A stretch of 64,000 nt of DNA from Spirochaetes bacterium GWB1_60_80 (lineage in GTDB: Bacteria > Spirochaetota > Spirochaetia > Treponematales > UBA12059), in NCBI GenBank assembly GCA_001829185.1, contig MIAR01000035.1:84579-148578 (forward strand). The letters are read 5' to 3'. The position numbers were made by a program, and so were the translations under genes. Numbering within the stretch: position 1 is the first letter of the stretch; the number at the start of each line of letters is the position of its first letter. The notes below the pieces were generated by a model that had not been told where the DNA came from, did not search any database, and saw nothing but the letters and a program-made list of their open reading frames with translations. Positions 35,672 through 44,217 of this stretch are shown here, one piece after another.

Positions 35672-35808
35672 CTAGCAGGTTGTTGAAAAAGCCGGTTGCT
35701 TTCTCAACAACCTTAACAATTCCTCGCATAGCTTGCGCTATGCTGCGTAATTGTACCGGCTTTTGAAGTGTTGAAAAGCCGCATCCGCGTTTTTCAACAC
35801 CCTGCTAG
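35672..35808 (+). mobile_element. 137-bp MITE-like repeat, copy C
   Basis: It reads the same as copy A (14989) at every base and has CTAG on both sides of the CAGG...CCTG core. It sits between tRNA-Phe and the radical SAM gene, in the otherwise empty 35558-35858 spacer. Confidence 0.9.
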
Positions 35809-35858
35809 GTCGCAGGCTCACCCTGTACAAAACCGGCCGGGCTGGTATACTGCAATCC

Positions 35859-37871
35859 ATGGACACGCTGATCATCCAAGTGCCTTTCACGCAACTGAAC
35901 ACGGCCTACCCGGCCATCTGGTACCTGGACGCCTTCCTGCGCCGCGAAGGCTTACGCTGCCAGGCGCGCGATACCGCCATCGCCTGCTTCCGGGCCATCT
36001 TCTCGTCGACCGGCTTACCCCGGATCTTCGAACGCGCCCGCCAGTTCGTTCCCCAGCTCAAAGGCGACCAGGTGACGGCCCGGCGCCTGGCCGCCTACTT
36101 CAGCCAAGAGGCCGCTTACTGCCGCCTGATCGACGGCCTGTGCGCCTACCTGGCCGGCGAGGACCCGGCCTTCGCCTACCGCCTGGCGGTAGGCGCCGAC
36201 CTGCCGCTGGGCATGCGCGCCGAGGCCGTACTGGAGCCGGCTGGCGGCATCAGCGTCGAGGAGGCGCCGGCCCTGGCCACCGCCATCCTCAACGACTTGG
36301 CCGACTTCGTGCGCTATACCGTGGACCCGAATTTCGAGACCGTGCGCTACGCCAACAGCCTGCCGGCCAGCGTCCAGCACTTTGCCGACCTGGTGGCCGT
36401 GGCCGAAGGCAGCTGGCTCTTGGCCGAATTCTACCGGCCCATCCTGGCGACCATCTTTGACGCCGCCGCGGCCAACGGCGGCGCATCCGCAACCGATGGC
36501 GCACCAGTCGACCAGCCGCTGCTGATCGGCTTAAGCGTGCCCTTCCCCGGCTGCCTGGCCGGCGCCGTAGTGGCTGCCCAGGCCGCCCGCGCCCATTTTG
36601 GCGACCGGGCTACCATCCTATTGGGCGGCGCCTACGTGTCCACCGAGCTGCGCGAATGCCTAGACCCGGCACTGTTCAACCTATTCGATTATGTCTGCTA
36701 TGATGCCGGCTACGCCGACCTGGCCATTCTGGCGCGGCAGACCGCCCCGGTGCCCGGCCTGGCCCCGCCCGGGCTGAGCCAGACTCGCTGGCTAGACCGC
36801 GCCACCGGCCGCATCGCCGGGGCGGCCGACGCGCCGCCGCCAGCCGCCGTGCTACCGCCGGAGGCCGCGTCACCAGCAGCTTCAAACGCAGCCCGCGCTG
36901 GCGCGGCCGACGTCGAGCACGCGGCCATCGCCCTAGTCCACCCCGACTACCACGGCGCCGATTTCCGCCAGTACCTGCGCATCGTCGATTCACCCAACCC
37001 GATGCACCGCCTGTGGAACGACACGCCCTGGCTCAAGTACCGCCTGGCGCACGGCTGCTACTGGCAACGCTGCGCCTTCTGCGACACCCAGCTGCATTAC
37101 ATCCGCCATTACCAGCCGGTCAAACTGGACAGCCTGCTGGCGGCCATGGACGAGGCCGCCGCGCGCCATCGCCTGTACGGCATCCATTTCGTCGACGAGG
37201 CCATGCCACCGGCCCTAGTACGCGACTTCGCGGCCCGCAACCGTCAGCGAACCCGTCCCTTTACCTTCTGGGGCAATGCCCGCTTCGACAAGAGCTGGAC
37301 CGAAAGCCTTTGCGCCGAGGCGGCGGCCGGCGGCCTGATCGCCGTTTCCGGCGGCATCGAGATCGCCACCACCGCCGGCCTGGAGGTGATTGACAAGGGC
37401 TTCAGCCTAGTTCAGCTAGTGCGCAGCCTGGCAAACTTCAAGGCGGCCGGCATCCTGGTGCACGCCTATCTGATCTATGGCTTCCCCGGGCAGGACCACC
37501 AGGATATCGCCGACTCGGCCGAGATGGTGCGCCAGCTGCTGGCCGAAGGCCTGATCGACTCGGCCTTCTGGCACCGCTTCGTGTTGACCAGGCACTCCCG
37601 CCTTTACGCCGATTGGCAGCGGGGGCTTGTACCCAGCCTCGAGCCGCTGCCGCCGCCGGGCAGCTTCGCCATCAACGACCTGCGCTTCCAAGGCGAAGCG
37701 CAGTACGAAGTCTGGACTCAAGTGCTCGACAGCGCCCTGGCCGCCTGGGCCGACCGCGGCGAAACCACCCTGCCCCTGCCCCAGTTCTACGGCGCCGCGG
37801 CCAGCCGTCTGCCTCGTCCCCGGCTGAACGCCCGCCAGCTGCTGCGCCAAGCCGGAGTCAGCCAGGGCTGA
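35859..37871 (+). CDS. Radical SAM protein with cobalamin-binding-like N-terminal domain
   Basis: The 670-residue protein has an N-terminal part of B12-binding-domain character (LIGLSVPFPGC, LLGGAYVSTELREC). An Ala/Pro-rich linker (about 315-350) follows, then a radical SAM barrel. The cluster motif is GCYWQRCAFCD, Cys about 400, 405 and 408. This is CX4CX2C, one residue longer than the usual CX3CX2C. GGIEIA and VHAYLIYGFPGQ fit later SAM-barrel motifs. It lacks the His of the classic DxHxxG cobalamin motif in what was read. Its reaction is unknown. TATACT lies 7 nt before the ATG and there is no Shine-Dalgarno, so it may be leaderless. It stands alone. Confidence 0.85.
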   Translation: MDTLIIQVPFTQLNTAYPAIWYLDAFLRREGLRCQARDTAIACFRAIFSSTGLPRIFERARQFVPQLKGDQVTARRLAAYFSQEAAYCRLIDGLCAYLAGEDPAFAYRLAVGADLPLGMRAEAVLEPAGGISVEEAPALATAILNDLADFVRYTVDPNFETVRYANSLPASVQHFADLVAVAEGSWLLAEFYRPILATIFDAAAANGGASATDGAPVDQPLLIGLSVPFPGCLAGAVVAAQAARAHFGDRATILLGGAYVSTELRECLDPALFNLFDYVCYDAGYADLAILARQTAPVPGLAPPGLSQTRWLDRATGRIAGAADAPPPAAVLPPEAASPAASNAARAGAADVEHAAIALVHPDYHGADFRQYLRIVDSPNPMHRLWNDTPWLKYRLAHGCYWQRCAFCDTQLHYIRHYQPVKLDSLLAAMDEAAARHRLYGIHFVDEAMPPALVRDFAARNRQRTRPFTFWGNARFDKSWTESLCAEAAAGGLIAVSGGIEIATTAGLEVIDKGFSLVQLVRSLANFKAAGILVHAYLIYGFPGQDHQDIADSAEMVRQLLAEGLIDSAFWHRFVLTRHSRLYADWQRGLVPSLEPLPPPGSFAINDLRFQGEAQYEVWTQVLDSALAAWADRGETTLPLPQFYGAAASRLPRPRLNARQLLRQAGVSQG

Positions 37872-37946
37872 ACGGCGCTGGAACCAGACGTCGGGAAACG
37901 ACCAACCGGCGCACGGCCGAGGAACCCGAAGCCCGGCGGAGGCCGC

Positions 37947-40900
37947 CTACAGGGCTTGGCCCAGGAAATCGTAGCCGATCAGCTTGTGGATCAAGCCGGC
38001 CTGCTCCAGCGCAAAGGCCAGCAAGGCTTCCTCGCGGGCTGAGAGCGGGCGTTGGTCCGGCCTGCCCAGGCTGCGCTCCAGGCGCATTGCTAGGACGGCC
38101 TCGAAGGCCTCCAGGACACTGCTACCGGTTTCCGGCTTCAAGCGGCCGCTTTCCATCAGTTCGTCGAGGCGCTCAAAGGTGCCGGTGGCACGGCAGCCGG
38201 CCTGGAGGGCATACAGCCGGACGCAGCCGCCAAGGATGGCGCCCAGATCCTTGAGACAGGCGCCGTGCGCCGACCGCGGCTGGTTGCTGGGCAGTTTTTT
38301 CTGGCGCTCGGCGGCGGCCAAGTGAGTCAGGAAGGCTGGGTTGCGGCCGATAGCGGCTTGGACTACCGCCCGGAGTTCATCCGTTAGCCGGGACGAGCCG
38401 GCCGCGCAGCGGAAGTCCAACAGGATGCTGAGGTCCAGCAGCCGCGCTGGCTCGGGTTCGCCGATGCCATGCTCCAGCCGCGCCTGCCACTCGGCGAATG
38501 GTCCGTTCCAGAGCGGATTCAGCGCCATTACGCCGCCGGGGCAGCGCGGTTGGCCGACCGCCTCCAAGCCGGCGCACAGCCGCGTCGCCAGGGCCACAAA
38601 CCAGGACCGCTCCGCCGCCGGGTCGCCGCCGGCCGGCCGCCAGACCAGGGCGTTGTCCTGGTCGGAACCGGGCAGATACTCCTGGCGGCCCAGGCTACCC
38701 AGGGCCAGGAAGGCCCATTCGGCCGGGGCCTCGCCCAGGTCCTGGCTAATCAGCCGCGCCAGGCCCTGGATAATGGCGTCTTGAATCTCGGCGTGGAGGC
38801 GGAGCACGATGCGCGGTCGCAGGCCTAGCTCGGCCAGCTGTCCCAATCTGTCGGCGGCCCGGCTGGCCAGCTCGGCCAGAGCCGCCGTGGACTGGGCGGT
38901 GGCCGCCGCCGCGTGCAACGCCGGAAAGGCGTCGGCTTGGGCCAGAGCCAGGTCGGCGGCGCGGACGAGGCGCTGCGGCGGACAGCCCGGGTTGGCCAGC
39001 AGCGCGCGATCCACGCCTCGGCCCCGCATGGCCACCAAGGCCGCAGCCGCACTGACGCCGGCGTCCAGGCAGAGCAACGGCGCGGTCATGATCGCGCCCA
39101 CCGCGCTTTCCGGATCGCCGCCTACGGCCACCAGCCGGCCGGCGATATCGTCCGCCGTTACCAGGCCCAGGCTCCGGCCGGCCGAGTCGGTAACCAGCAG
39201 AGCGCCGGAGCGCCGCCCTTCCATCCGAGCCGCCGCCAGCCGTACCGGGTCGCCTGATAGACAACGCGGCAACTCGACGGCTAGCGGCAACGCCGGCCGG
39301 GCCAGCCAAGCCGTTTCGGCCACCAACCGGGCGGCTAAGCGCTGGTATCGCCGCTCCTCGCGATCCGCCCCAGACTCGTCGTCCGGGCTAAAACGGAGTT
39401 CCTTGACCGAAAGCACCGCCCCCGGACGGATGCCAATGTTAATCCGGGTGCCGGAAACCGCCACCTCCACCCGCTCGCCGGAACGCTTGGTCAACCAGCA
39501 TTCGATGCTCAGGCTCGGCTGATCGGGGCCCTCCGACGGCCGGGAGGCTACCAAATCGGTGAAGCGTTCCGCCTGGTCGCGCGGTTCAAGCAGCTCAGTG
39601 GCGCGCAGCAACTGCACTTCCTTTTCAGCATAGCCAGTCATGCGCAGGAAGGTCTCGTTGGCGAAGGTACAGGCCCCACCGGAAACAATGACCGTTCCGT
39701 CGGTGGCGGCGTCGGCCAAGGCTCGATAACGCTCGCGCGATTCGCGCAGGGTCAGTTCAGCGGCCAACTTGGCCTGCTCCACCTTCATGGTCTGCCTGGC
39801 CATCTGCACCACCAGCAGGGTTAACACCGCGCTGATGACCAAAGACAGCAACACCAGGCGCGATGACAGGGCCGCGATCTCGGCTAAAACATCTTCCAGA
39901 TAGATGCCAGTACCGATCACCCAGTTCCACGGCGCGAAGCGCTTAACGAAGGACAATTTGGGCACAATGCGACTCTGGTCATCCTTCCATTGCCATAGGT
40001 ACTCGACGTAGCCATCGTCCTTGTCCCGCACGGCGTTGACAAATTCCACGAAAATGGCCAGGCCGGCCTCATCCCGGAAGCCGGTCAGATCCTTGCCCTC
40101 CAGGTCAGTCCGATAGGGATGCATAACCATGCGGGGGAGCATATCGGTTATCCAAAAATAATCCTTGTTCTCGCTGCCGTAGCGCAGGTCGCGCAACCGG
40201 GCGACGGCCTCGGTCCGAGCCCGCTCCGCCGGCATGACGCCGGCCACCGCCTGCCGCTCGTACTCGACCAGGATGCTGATGGCCGAGTCGGTCAACTCTT
40301 TTATGGCTTCCTTTTTCTGACCCAGCATCATCGCCTCGACGCGCGGTATAATTAGGCCAAATAGGGAAACGATGAACAAGACCACTGCCGTAACGGCCGG
40401 CACCAGAATGCGGGCGATGTTCCGGCCTGGCAGCGGCAGTGGCCGGTCGGTGGGTCGGTCAGCCGGCGGACTGGAAACTGGGCTAGTGCCTGGCGCTTCC
40501 GGTGTAGCCAAGGCATCCGGGGCTTCCAGGGACGCTGAAGCCAGTGGCGTGCCGCGGGAACGCCGGAGTAGGCTATCTCGGAAGGCCACCCAGCGCCTGG
40601 CGGGCATGAGCATGACCTCCGCTTGCCCAGGCGCGCCGAAGTGGTGAAAATCACCGCCAGCGCTGACCGCCAAGCCATGCCGGTCGGCCAGCGCCAGCAG
40701 CCGTGCCGTCTCTACCTCGCCGTAAGCGCCGTAAAAAGCCTCAATGCCATCCAGCCCGAGCGGCGCTAATTCCGCCAGCAAGCGATCCAGCGGCTCCTCC
40801 TCCTGGCCCAGTGTCAGGGGATGGGCTAGAAAGGCAGCCCCGCCAGCCTGATGAATCGCCGCGATGGCCTGTCCGACGGGTGGTATGCCGTTACTGCGTG

Positions 40901-41234
40901 GACCGCTCCGCCCTTCGCCAGCCGGATCGCGCGTTGGCGCAAGTGGCAGTAAGGCTAGCAACCCGGCGTCGGCCATATCCATGCCGTAGGCCAACAAGTG
41001 GGCCGTGCCCAAGCTGGTGGCCGCAGTCAGCTCCAGACCGTCGATGCAGCCGACGCCCAGGCGCTGCAAGGCTTCCCGGAAGGCGGCGCAACCCCGTACG
41101 GTATCGTGATCGGTCAGGGCTGCGTAGGCCACGCCGCTCTCGGCCAGGCGGCGGGCAAGAATCTCGGGCGGAAGCTCGCCATCGCTCAGGGTGGAATGTA
41201 CATGGAAATTAACCCTTATTGTTTGCTCGCCCAT
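37947..41234 (-). CDS. PHP-Cache-PAS-CBS-DUF294 multi-domain sensor/nucleotidyltransferase-like protein
   Basis: One continuous frame of 1095 residues carries five modules. PHP phosphoesterase is at about 1-215 (FHVHSTLSDGE, TDHDTVRG, FLAHP, GGDFHHFG). A membrane helix (about 273-296), a single Cache sensor (about 300-445, KDYFWITDMLPRMVMHPY) and a second helix (about 458-478) follow. Next are PAS (about 495-615) and a CBS pair (about 655-765). A DUF294-type nucleotidyltransferase (LGSLGRQEY then SDQD, Asp 858 and 860) and DUF294_C (about 950-1090) close it. DUF294 relates to GlnD-type uridylyltransferases. The substrate is unknown; the PHP and transferase parts would both face the cytoplasm. 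The start is uncertain: ATG 41234 has weak GGCGGA, and ATG 41270 lies right at a predicted transcription start. Confidence 0.85.
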   Translation of the reverse strand: MGEQTIRVNFHVHSTLSDGELPPEILARRLAESGVAYAALTDHDTVRGCAAFREALQRLGVGCIDGLELTAATSLGTAHLLAYGMDMADAGLLALLPLAPTRDPAGEGRSGPRSNGIPPVGQAIAAIHQAGGAAFLAHPLTLGQEEEPLDRLLAELAPLGLDGIEAFYGAYGEVETARLLALADRHGLAVSAGGDFHHFGAPGQAEVMLMPARRWVAFRDSLLRRSRGTPLASASLEAPDALATPEAPGTSPVSSPPADRPTDRPLPLPGRNIARILVPAVTAVVLFIVSLFGLIIPRVEAMMLGQKKEAIKELTDSAISILVEYERQAVAGVMPAERARTEAVARLRDLRYGSENKDYFWITDMLPRMVMHPYRTDLEGKDLTGFRDEAGLAIFVEFVNAVRDKDDGYVEYLWQWKDDQSRIVPKLSFVKRFAPWNWVIGTGIYLEDVLAEIAALSSRLVLLSLVISAVLTLLVVQMARQTMKVEQAKLAAELTLRESRERYRALADAATDGTVIVSGGACTFANETFLRMTGYAEKEVQLLRATELLEPRDQAERFTDLVASRPSEGPDQPSLSIECWLTKRSGERVEVAVSGTRINIGIRPGAVLSVKELRFSPDDESGADREERRYQRLAARLVAETAWLARPALPLAVELPRCLSGDPVRLAAARMEGRRSGALLVTDSAGRSLGLVTADDIAGRLVAVGGDPESAVGAIMTAPLLCLDAGVSAAAALVAMRGRGVDRALLANPGCPPQRLVRAADLALAQADAFPALHAAAATAQSTAALAELASRAADRLGQLAELGLRPRIVLRLHAEIQDAIIQGLARLISQDLGEAPAEWAFLALGSLGRQEYLPGSDQDNALVWRPAGGDPAAERSWFVALATRLCAGLEAVGQPRCPGGVMALNPLWNGPFAEWQARLEHGIGEPEPARLLDLSILLDFRCAAGSSRLTDELRAVVQAAIGRNPAFLTHLAAAERQKKLPSNQPRSAHGACLKDLGAILGGCVRLYALQAGCRATGTFERLDELMESGRLKPETGSSVLEAFEAVLAMRLERSLGRPDQRPLSAREEALLAFALEQAGLIHKLIGYDFLGQAL

Positions 41235-41274
41235 ATTTCCGCCCATCCCGGCCAATGCCATGGCCGGCATTCTC

Positions 41275-41303
41275 AGTGTAGCAGGCCGCCGGCCAAAAGA
41301 CAA
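41275..41303 (-). promoter_or_regulatory. Promoter of the PHP fusion gene
   Basis: On the minus strand, TTGTCT (41298-41303), 17 nt, TACACT (41275-41280). The predicted start is near 41268, just inside the first possible ATG (41270), which favours a downstream start codon. Confidence 0.6.
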
Positions 41304-41363
41304 CCGAAACAACGCGGTCGACAGCGGCGCCGTTCACCACGGCGCCGCCGGCTGACGCGCGCC

Positions 41364-41391
41364 AAAAAAAAGGCGCCCCGCAGGGGGCGCC
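41364..41391 (-). terminator. Terminator of the symporter operon
   Basis: A GGCGCCCC/GGGGCGCC stem with a tight loop is followed on the minus strand by eight T. It lies just after the symporter stop. Confidence 0.9.
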
Positions 41392-41435
41392 ACTACCGAT
41401 ACCGCGAGTTGCGGCGTCGGGCGAGAAAACGGGTC

Positions 41436-43376
41436 TCAGGCCTTCTGTAGCAAGGCAGCCTTCTCTCCGGGCTCCGGCAGCTGATCGGCCTTGGTCAGCA
41501 GCGACACCACCACTATTGTGATGAAGCTAAGCGGGATGGAGACGATGCCGGGATTCTTGAGCGGGAACGGCGCGCTGGCCGGATCCAGGCCAAACAGCTC
41601 GAACATGGTGGGCGAAAGCAGGATCAGGCCGATCGAACTCAGGATGCCCACCAGGATAGAGGCAGATATGCCTTTTGAGGTGGTGCGTTTCCAGAATAGC
41701 ATCATGACGATGGACGGTAGATTGGCGGAGGCCGCCACCGCGAAGGCTAAGCCGACCAGGAAGGACACGTTCTGGCCCTTGAACAGGATGCCCAGCACGA
41801 TGGCCAAGGCGCCTACCACGAAGGCCGCCACCTTGCCGGCCCGCACCTTGTGCTTATCGTCCTTGATGATCCCGCCGAAACGGTCCATCAGGTCGTGGGC
41901 CACGGCGCCGGAGGCGGCGATAATCAGTCCGGAAACCGTACCCAGTACCGTCGCGAAGGCGATAGCCGAGATCATCGAGAACAGGAAGGTGCCGAAGGAA
42001 CGCGCCAACAGCGGCGCGGACATGTTGTTGTCCGCCAGGTTAACCACGCCGTTGGTCATGGCGCCCAGACCCATGAACAGGGTCAGGATGTAGAAGGCGC
42101 CGATGGCCGCGATGGCCACGATGGTGGACTTGCGGGCGGCCTTGGGGCTGGGCACGGTGTAGTAGCGGATCAGGATGTGCGGCAGGGCGGCTGTGCCCAG
42201 GAACAGCGCGATCATCAAGGAAATGAAGTCGATGCGCTCCAGCGGCGTGCCTTCTACCTTAAAACTGAGGCCAGGCCGCATAATGCGGTTGCCGCTGACC
42301 GGACGGTCATAGTAGACGGAGACCTTGTCGTCGCCATCCTTCAACTTCACTTCCTTCCACAGCCGAATGGTGCTGTCCGGCGAACCAATCAAGGCCAGGA
42401 AGCGGAAGGGGCTAATCGGGCCGGTATCGGCCGCCTCCCCGGTCTGGCCGTCGATCCGTTCCATATTGCCCACCAAAGCTAGGCGGTTATCGGCGGATTC
42501 GGCCCGGCCGTTCACCAAACGCTCGCCGCTGGCCAAGGTCACCACGGACTGTGTCTCGCGCAGGCTAAGGCTGCCGTCCACCGTTTCCACCTGCCACCAG
42601 GTGACCAGGCCGGACTTTTCCAGCCGGGCCAGCTCGACACCCTTGACAGTAGTGACGGACTGGACGCGATAACTGGCGTCAGCCGGCACGATGGTATCGC
42701 CAGAGCGGCTGGCCGGAATGGAAACATAGTCGTGGAAGGGGACTTGGCCACCCTGGTCGGGCGTGGTAGACAAGCCGCGCACGCACAACCCAACCACCAG
42801 GATGGTCGAGAAAACGATCAGCAAGGCGCCTTTGATGAACTGTACGTAGGTGGTGGAAGTCATGCCGGCGGTGGCCACGATGGTGATGACGATGATGCCC
42901 ACCATGATGACGCCCACGTAATGCGGCAAACCGAGCAGCGGGGTGACCAGCACGCCGGCGCCTACCATCTGCGGAATCAGGTAAAACAGGGAGACTACCA
43001 GGGTACTGATGGCGGCCATCAGCTTAATGCCCTTGCTGTTGAATTTAGAATCGATGGCGTCGGTGAAGGTGTATTTGCCCAGGCGCTTCAGGGGTTCGGC
43101 CACGATAAAGAGGGCCACGATCCAGCCGGCCAGGTAGCCGATGGAGTACAAAAAGCCATCATAGCCGGCCGTGGCGATCATGCCGCAGATACCTAAAAAA
43201 GAGGCAGCCGACAGATAGTCGCCAGCAAAGGCGATGCCGTTAACGCCCCAATGGATGGAGCCGCCGGCGGCGTAGTAACCGGAGGCGCTTTTTGCCTTGC
43301 GGGCAAAGTAGAAGGACATGGCCAGCACCAGGCTGACGATTAGTATGAACAGGACGACGGGCAATGCCTGGACCAT
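41436..43376 (-). CDS. Sodium:solute symporter, acetate-permease (ActP) type
   Basis: The 646-residue carrier has about 13 membrane helices of the SSS family. Hallmarks are GDYLSAASFLGICGMIA, GYDGFLYSIGYLAGWI and the late KAGRVAAFVVGALAIVLG-like stretch. Between helices at about residues 205 and 385 it has an extra soluble segment of about 170 residues (FHDYVSIPASRSGD, DRPVSGNRIMRPGLSF), expected on the periplasmic side. ActP-type carriers take up acetate or other short acids with Na+. It starts 1 nt after the DUF485 gene, the usual partner. The substrate here is not proven. Confidence 0.9.
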   Translation of the reverse strand: MVQALPVVLFILIVSLVLAMSFYFARKAKSASGYYAAGGSIHWGVNGIAFAGDYLSAASFLGICGMIATAGYDGFLYSIGYLAGWIVALFIVAEPLKRLGKYTFTDAIDSKFNSKGIKLMAAISTLVVSLFYLIPQMVGAGVLVTPLLGLPHYVGVIMVGIIVITIVATAGMTSTTYVQFIKGALLIVFSTILVVGLCVRGLSTTPDQGGQVPFHDYVSIPASRSGDTIVPADASYRVQSVTTVKGVELARLEKSGLVTWWQVETVDGSLSLRETQSVVTLASGERLVNGRAESADNRLALVGNMERIDGQTGEAADTGPISPFRFLALIGSPDSTIRLWKEVKLKDGDDKVSVYYDRPVSGNRIMRPGLSFKVEGTPLERIDFISLMIALFLGTAALPHILIRYYTVPSPKAARKSTIVAIAAIGAFYILTLFMGLGAMTNGVVNLADNNMSAPLLARSFGTFLFSMISAIAFATVLGTVSGLIIAASGAVAHDLMDRFGGIIKDDKHKVRAGKVAAFVVGALAIVLGILFKGQNVSFLVGLAFAVAASANLPSIVMMLFWKRTTSKGISASILVGILSSIGLILLSPTMFELFGLDPASAPFPLKNPGIVSIPLSFITIVVVSLLTKADQLPEPGEKAALLQKA

Positions 43377-43377
43377 A

Positions 43378-43659
43378 TCAAGCCCCCTTGCTTTCGGCCA
43401 GCGAACGTTCGCGCCGACTGCAGATGCTGCTGTAAATCAGCGCCAGAATCAGCGCGAACAGGATCAGGCCAAAGCCGTAAATGACCGCCAGATTCAGCCC
43501 GCCCAGCACGATAGTTTCCATGATTTGCGGCTTGATCACATTGATGGCTATAAAAGCGGCGTAAACCAGGGCATAGACGCAGAACAGGCGAACGCCGAGT
43601 TTTCTCTTGAATGGAAAAGCAGGATCCTTGCCGGCTTGGACGGCGGGTTCGTGCAGCAT
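43378..43659 (-). CDS. DUF485/YjcH-like small membrane protein
   Basis: The 93-residue protein has two membrane helices: LFCVYALVYAAFIAIN, then LAVIYGFGLILFALILALIYS. This size and pattern fit the DUF485 family that sits before ActP symporters. The ATG at 43659 is preceded by TTGGAGGTTAT. It is probably needed for function or assembly of the symporter encoded next. Confidence 0.85.
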   Translation of the reverse strand: MLHEPAVQAGKDPAFPFKRKLGVRLFCVYALVYAAFIAINVIKPQIMETIVLGGLNLAVIYGFGLILFALILALIYSSICSRRERSLAESKGA

Positions 43660-43790
43660 ATAACCTCCAACGACTGGCTGGTGACTCCTTGGCAAGTCAA
43701 GCGCCTTAACCAGTCGTCAAACGTGTGATTCAAACCGGCCAGCCCGGCCAGCGAGGTCGGGACGGCCCGTTCTCCCGGCAACGCCGGGCG

Positions 43791-43928
43791 CTAGCAGACT
43801 GTTGAAAAAGCCGAACGCGGCTTTTTCAACATACCAAAACTTCAGCAATTACGCAGAAAACCGCAAGGTTTTCGAGAAATTGCATTGCATGTTGTTGAAA
43901 AGCGTCGAGTTTTTCAACAACATGCAAG
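43791..43928 (+). repeat. Divergent relative of the 137-bp repeat
   Basis: It opens with CTAGCAGACTGTTGAAAAAG and has the same three-hairpin plan: GTTGAAAAAGCCG/CGGCTTTTTCAAC at left, a central AATTACGCAGAAAACC-type arm, and TGTTGTTGAAAA/TTTTTCAACAACA at right. It ends CATGCAAG instead of CCTGYTAG. Length and architecture match, but bases differ widely from copies A-D. It lies in the spacer between the DUF485 gene and tRNA-Val. Confidence 0.75.
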
Positions 43929-44011
43929 ATACTGACCCTGAAACGAGGAAATGTCAAGTTTGATTATTGAAACGACTCAAGACTGGTGGCCGAGCTATGC
44001 CCAGCGCTCGT

Positions 44012-44043
44012 AAAAAAAGACCGTCCGCTAATAAGCGAACGGT
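44012..44043 (-). terminator. Terminator of tRNA-Val
   Basis: On the minus strand, the ACCGTTCGCT/AGCGGACGGT stem with a TATT loop is followed by C and seven T. Confidence 0.88.
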
Positions 44044-44049
44044 TCTAGA

Positions 44050-44123
44050 TGGGCGATATTGGATTCGAACCAACGACCCCCTGCGTGTCGAGCAGGTGCT
44101 CTAGCCAACTGAGCTAACCGCCC
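44050..44123 (-). tRNA. tRNA-Val (anticodon GAC)
   Basis: Acceptor GGGCGGT/ATCGCCC, D-arm GCTCAGTTGGCTAGAGC, anticodon stem CCTGC/GCAGG with loop TCGACAC, variable GGGTC and T-arm GTTGGTTCGAATCCAAT all fold. The anticodon reads GAC (valine). Position 33 is C, where U is almost universal. The CCA end is not encoded. Confidence 0.9.
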
Positions 44124-44217
44124 CAATCCATCCCGACCACACCGCCGGAAGTTCGTTTTTTATACCAAACGCCGGCGATAATGTCAAGGGGTGACACTTT
44201 GACTTTTCCCGAATAGC

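Noticed and set aside
35672..35808. 137-bp repeat as a CRISPR repeat or small RNA gene
   Set aside because: Copies are scattered singly over 44 kb in both orientations with no spacers, and their ends show target duplications. No promoter was seen.
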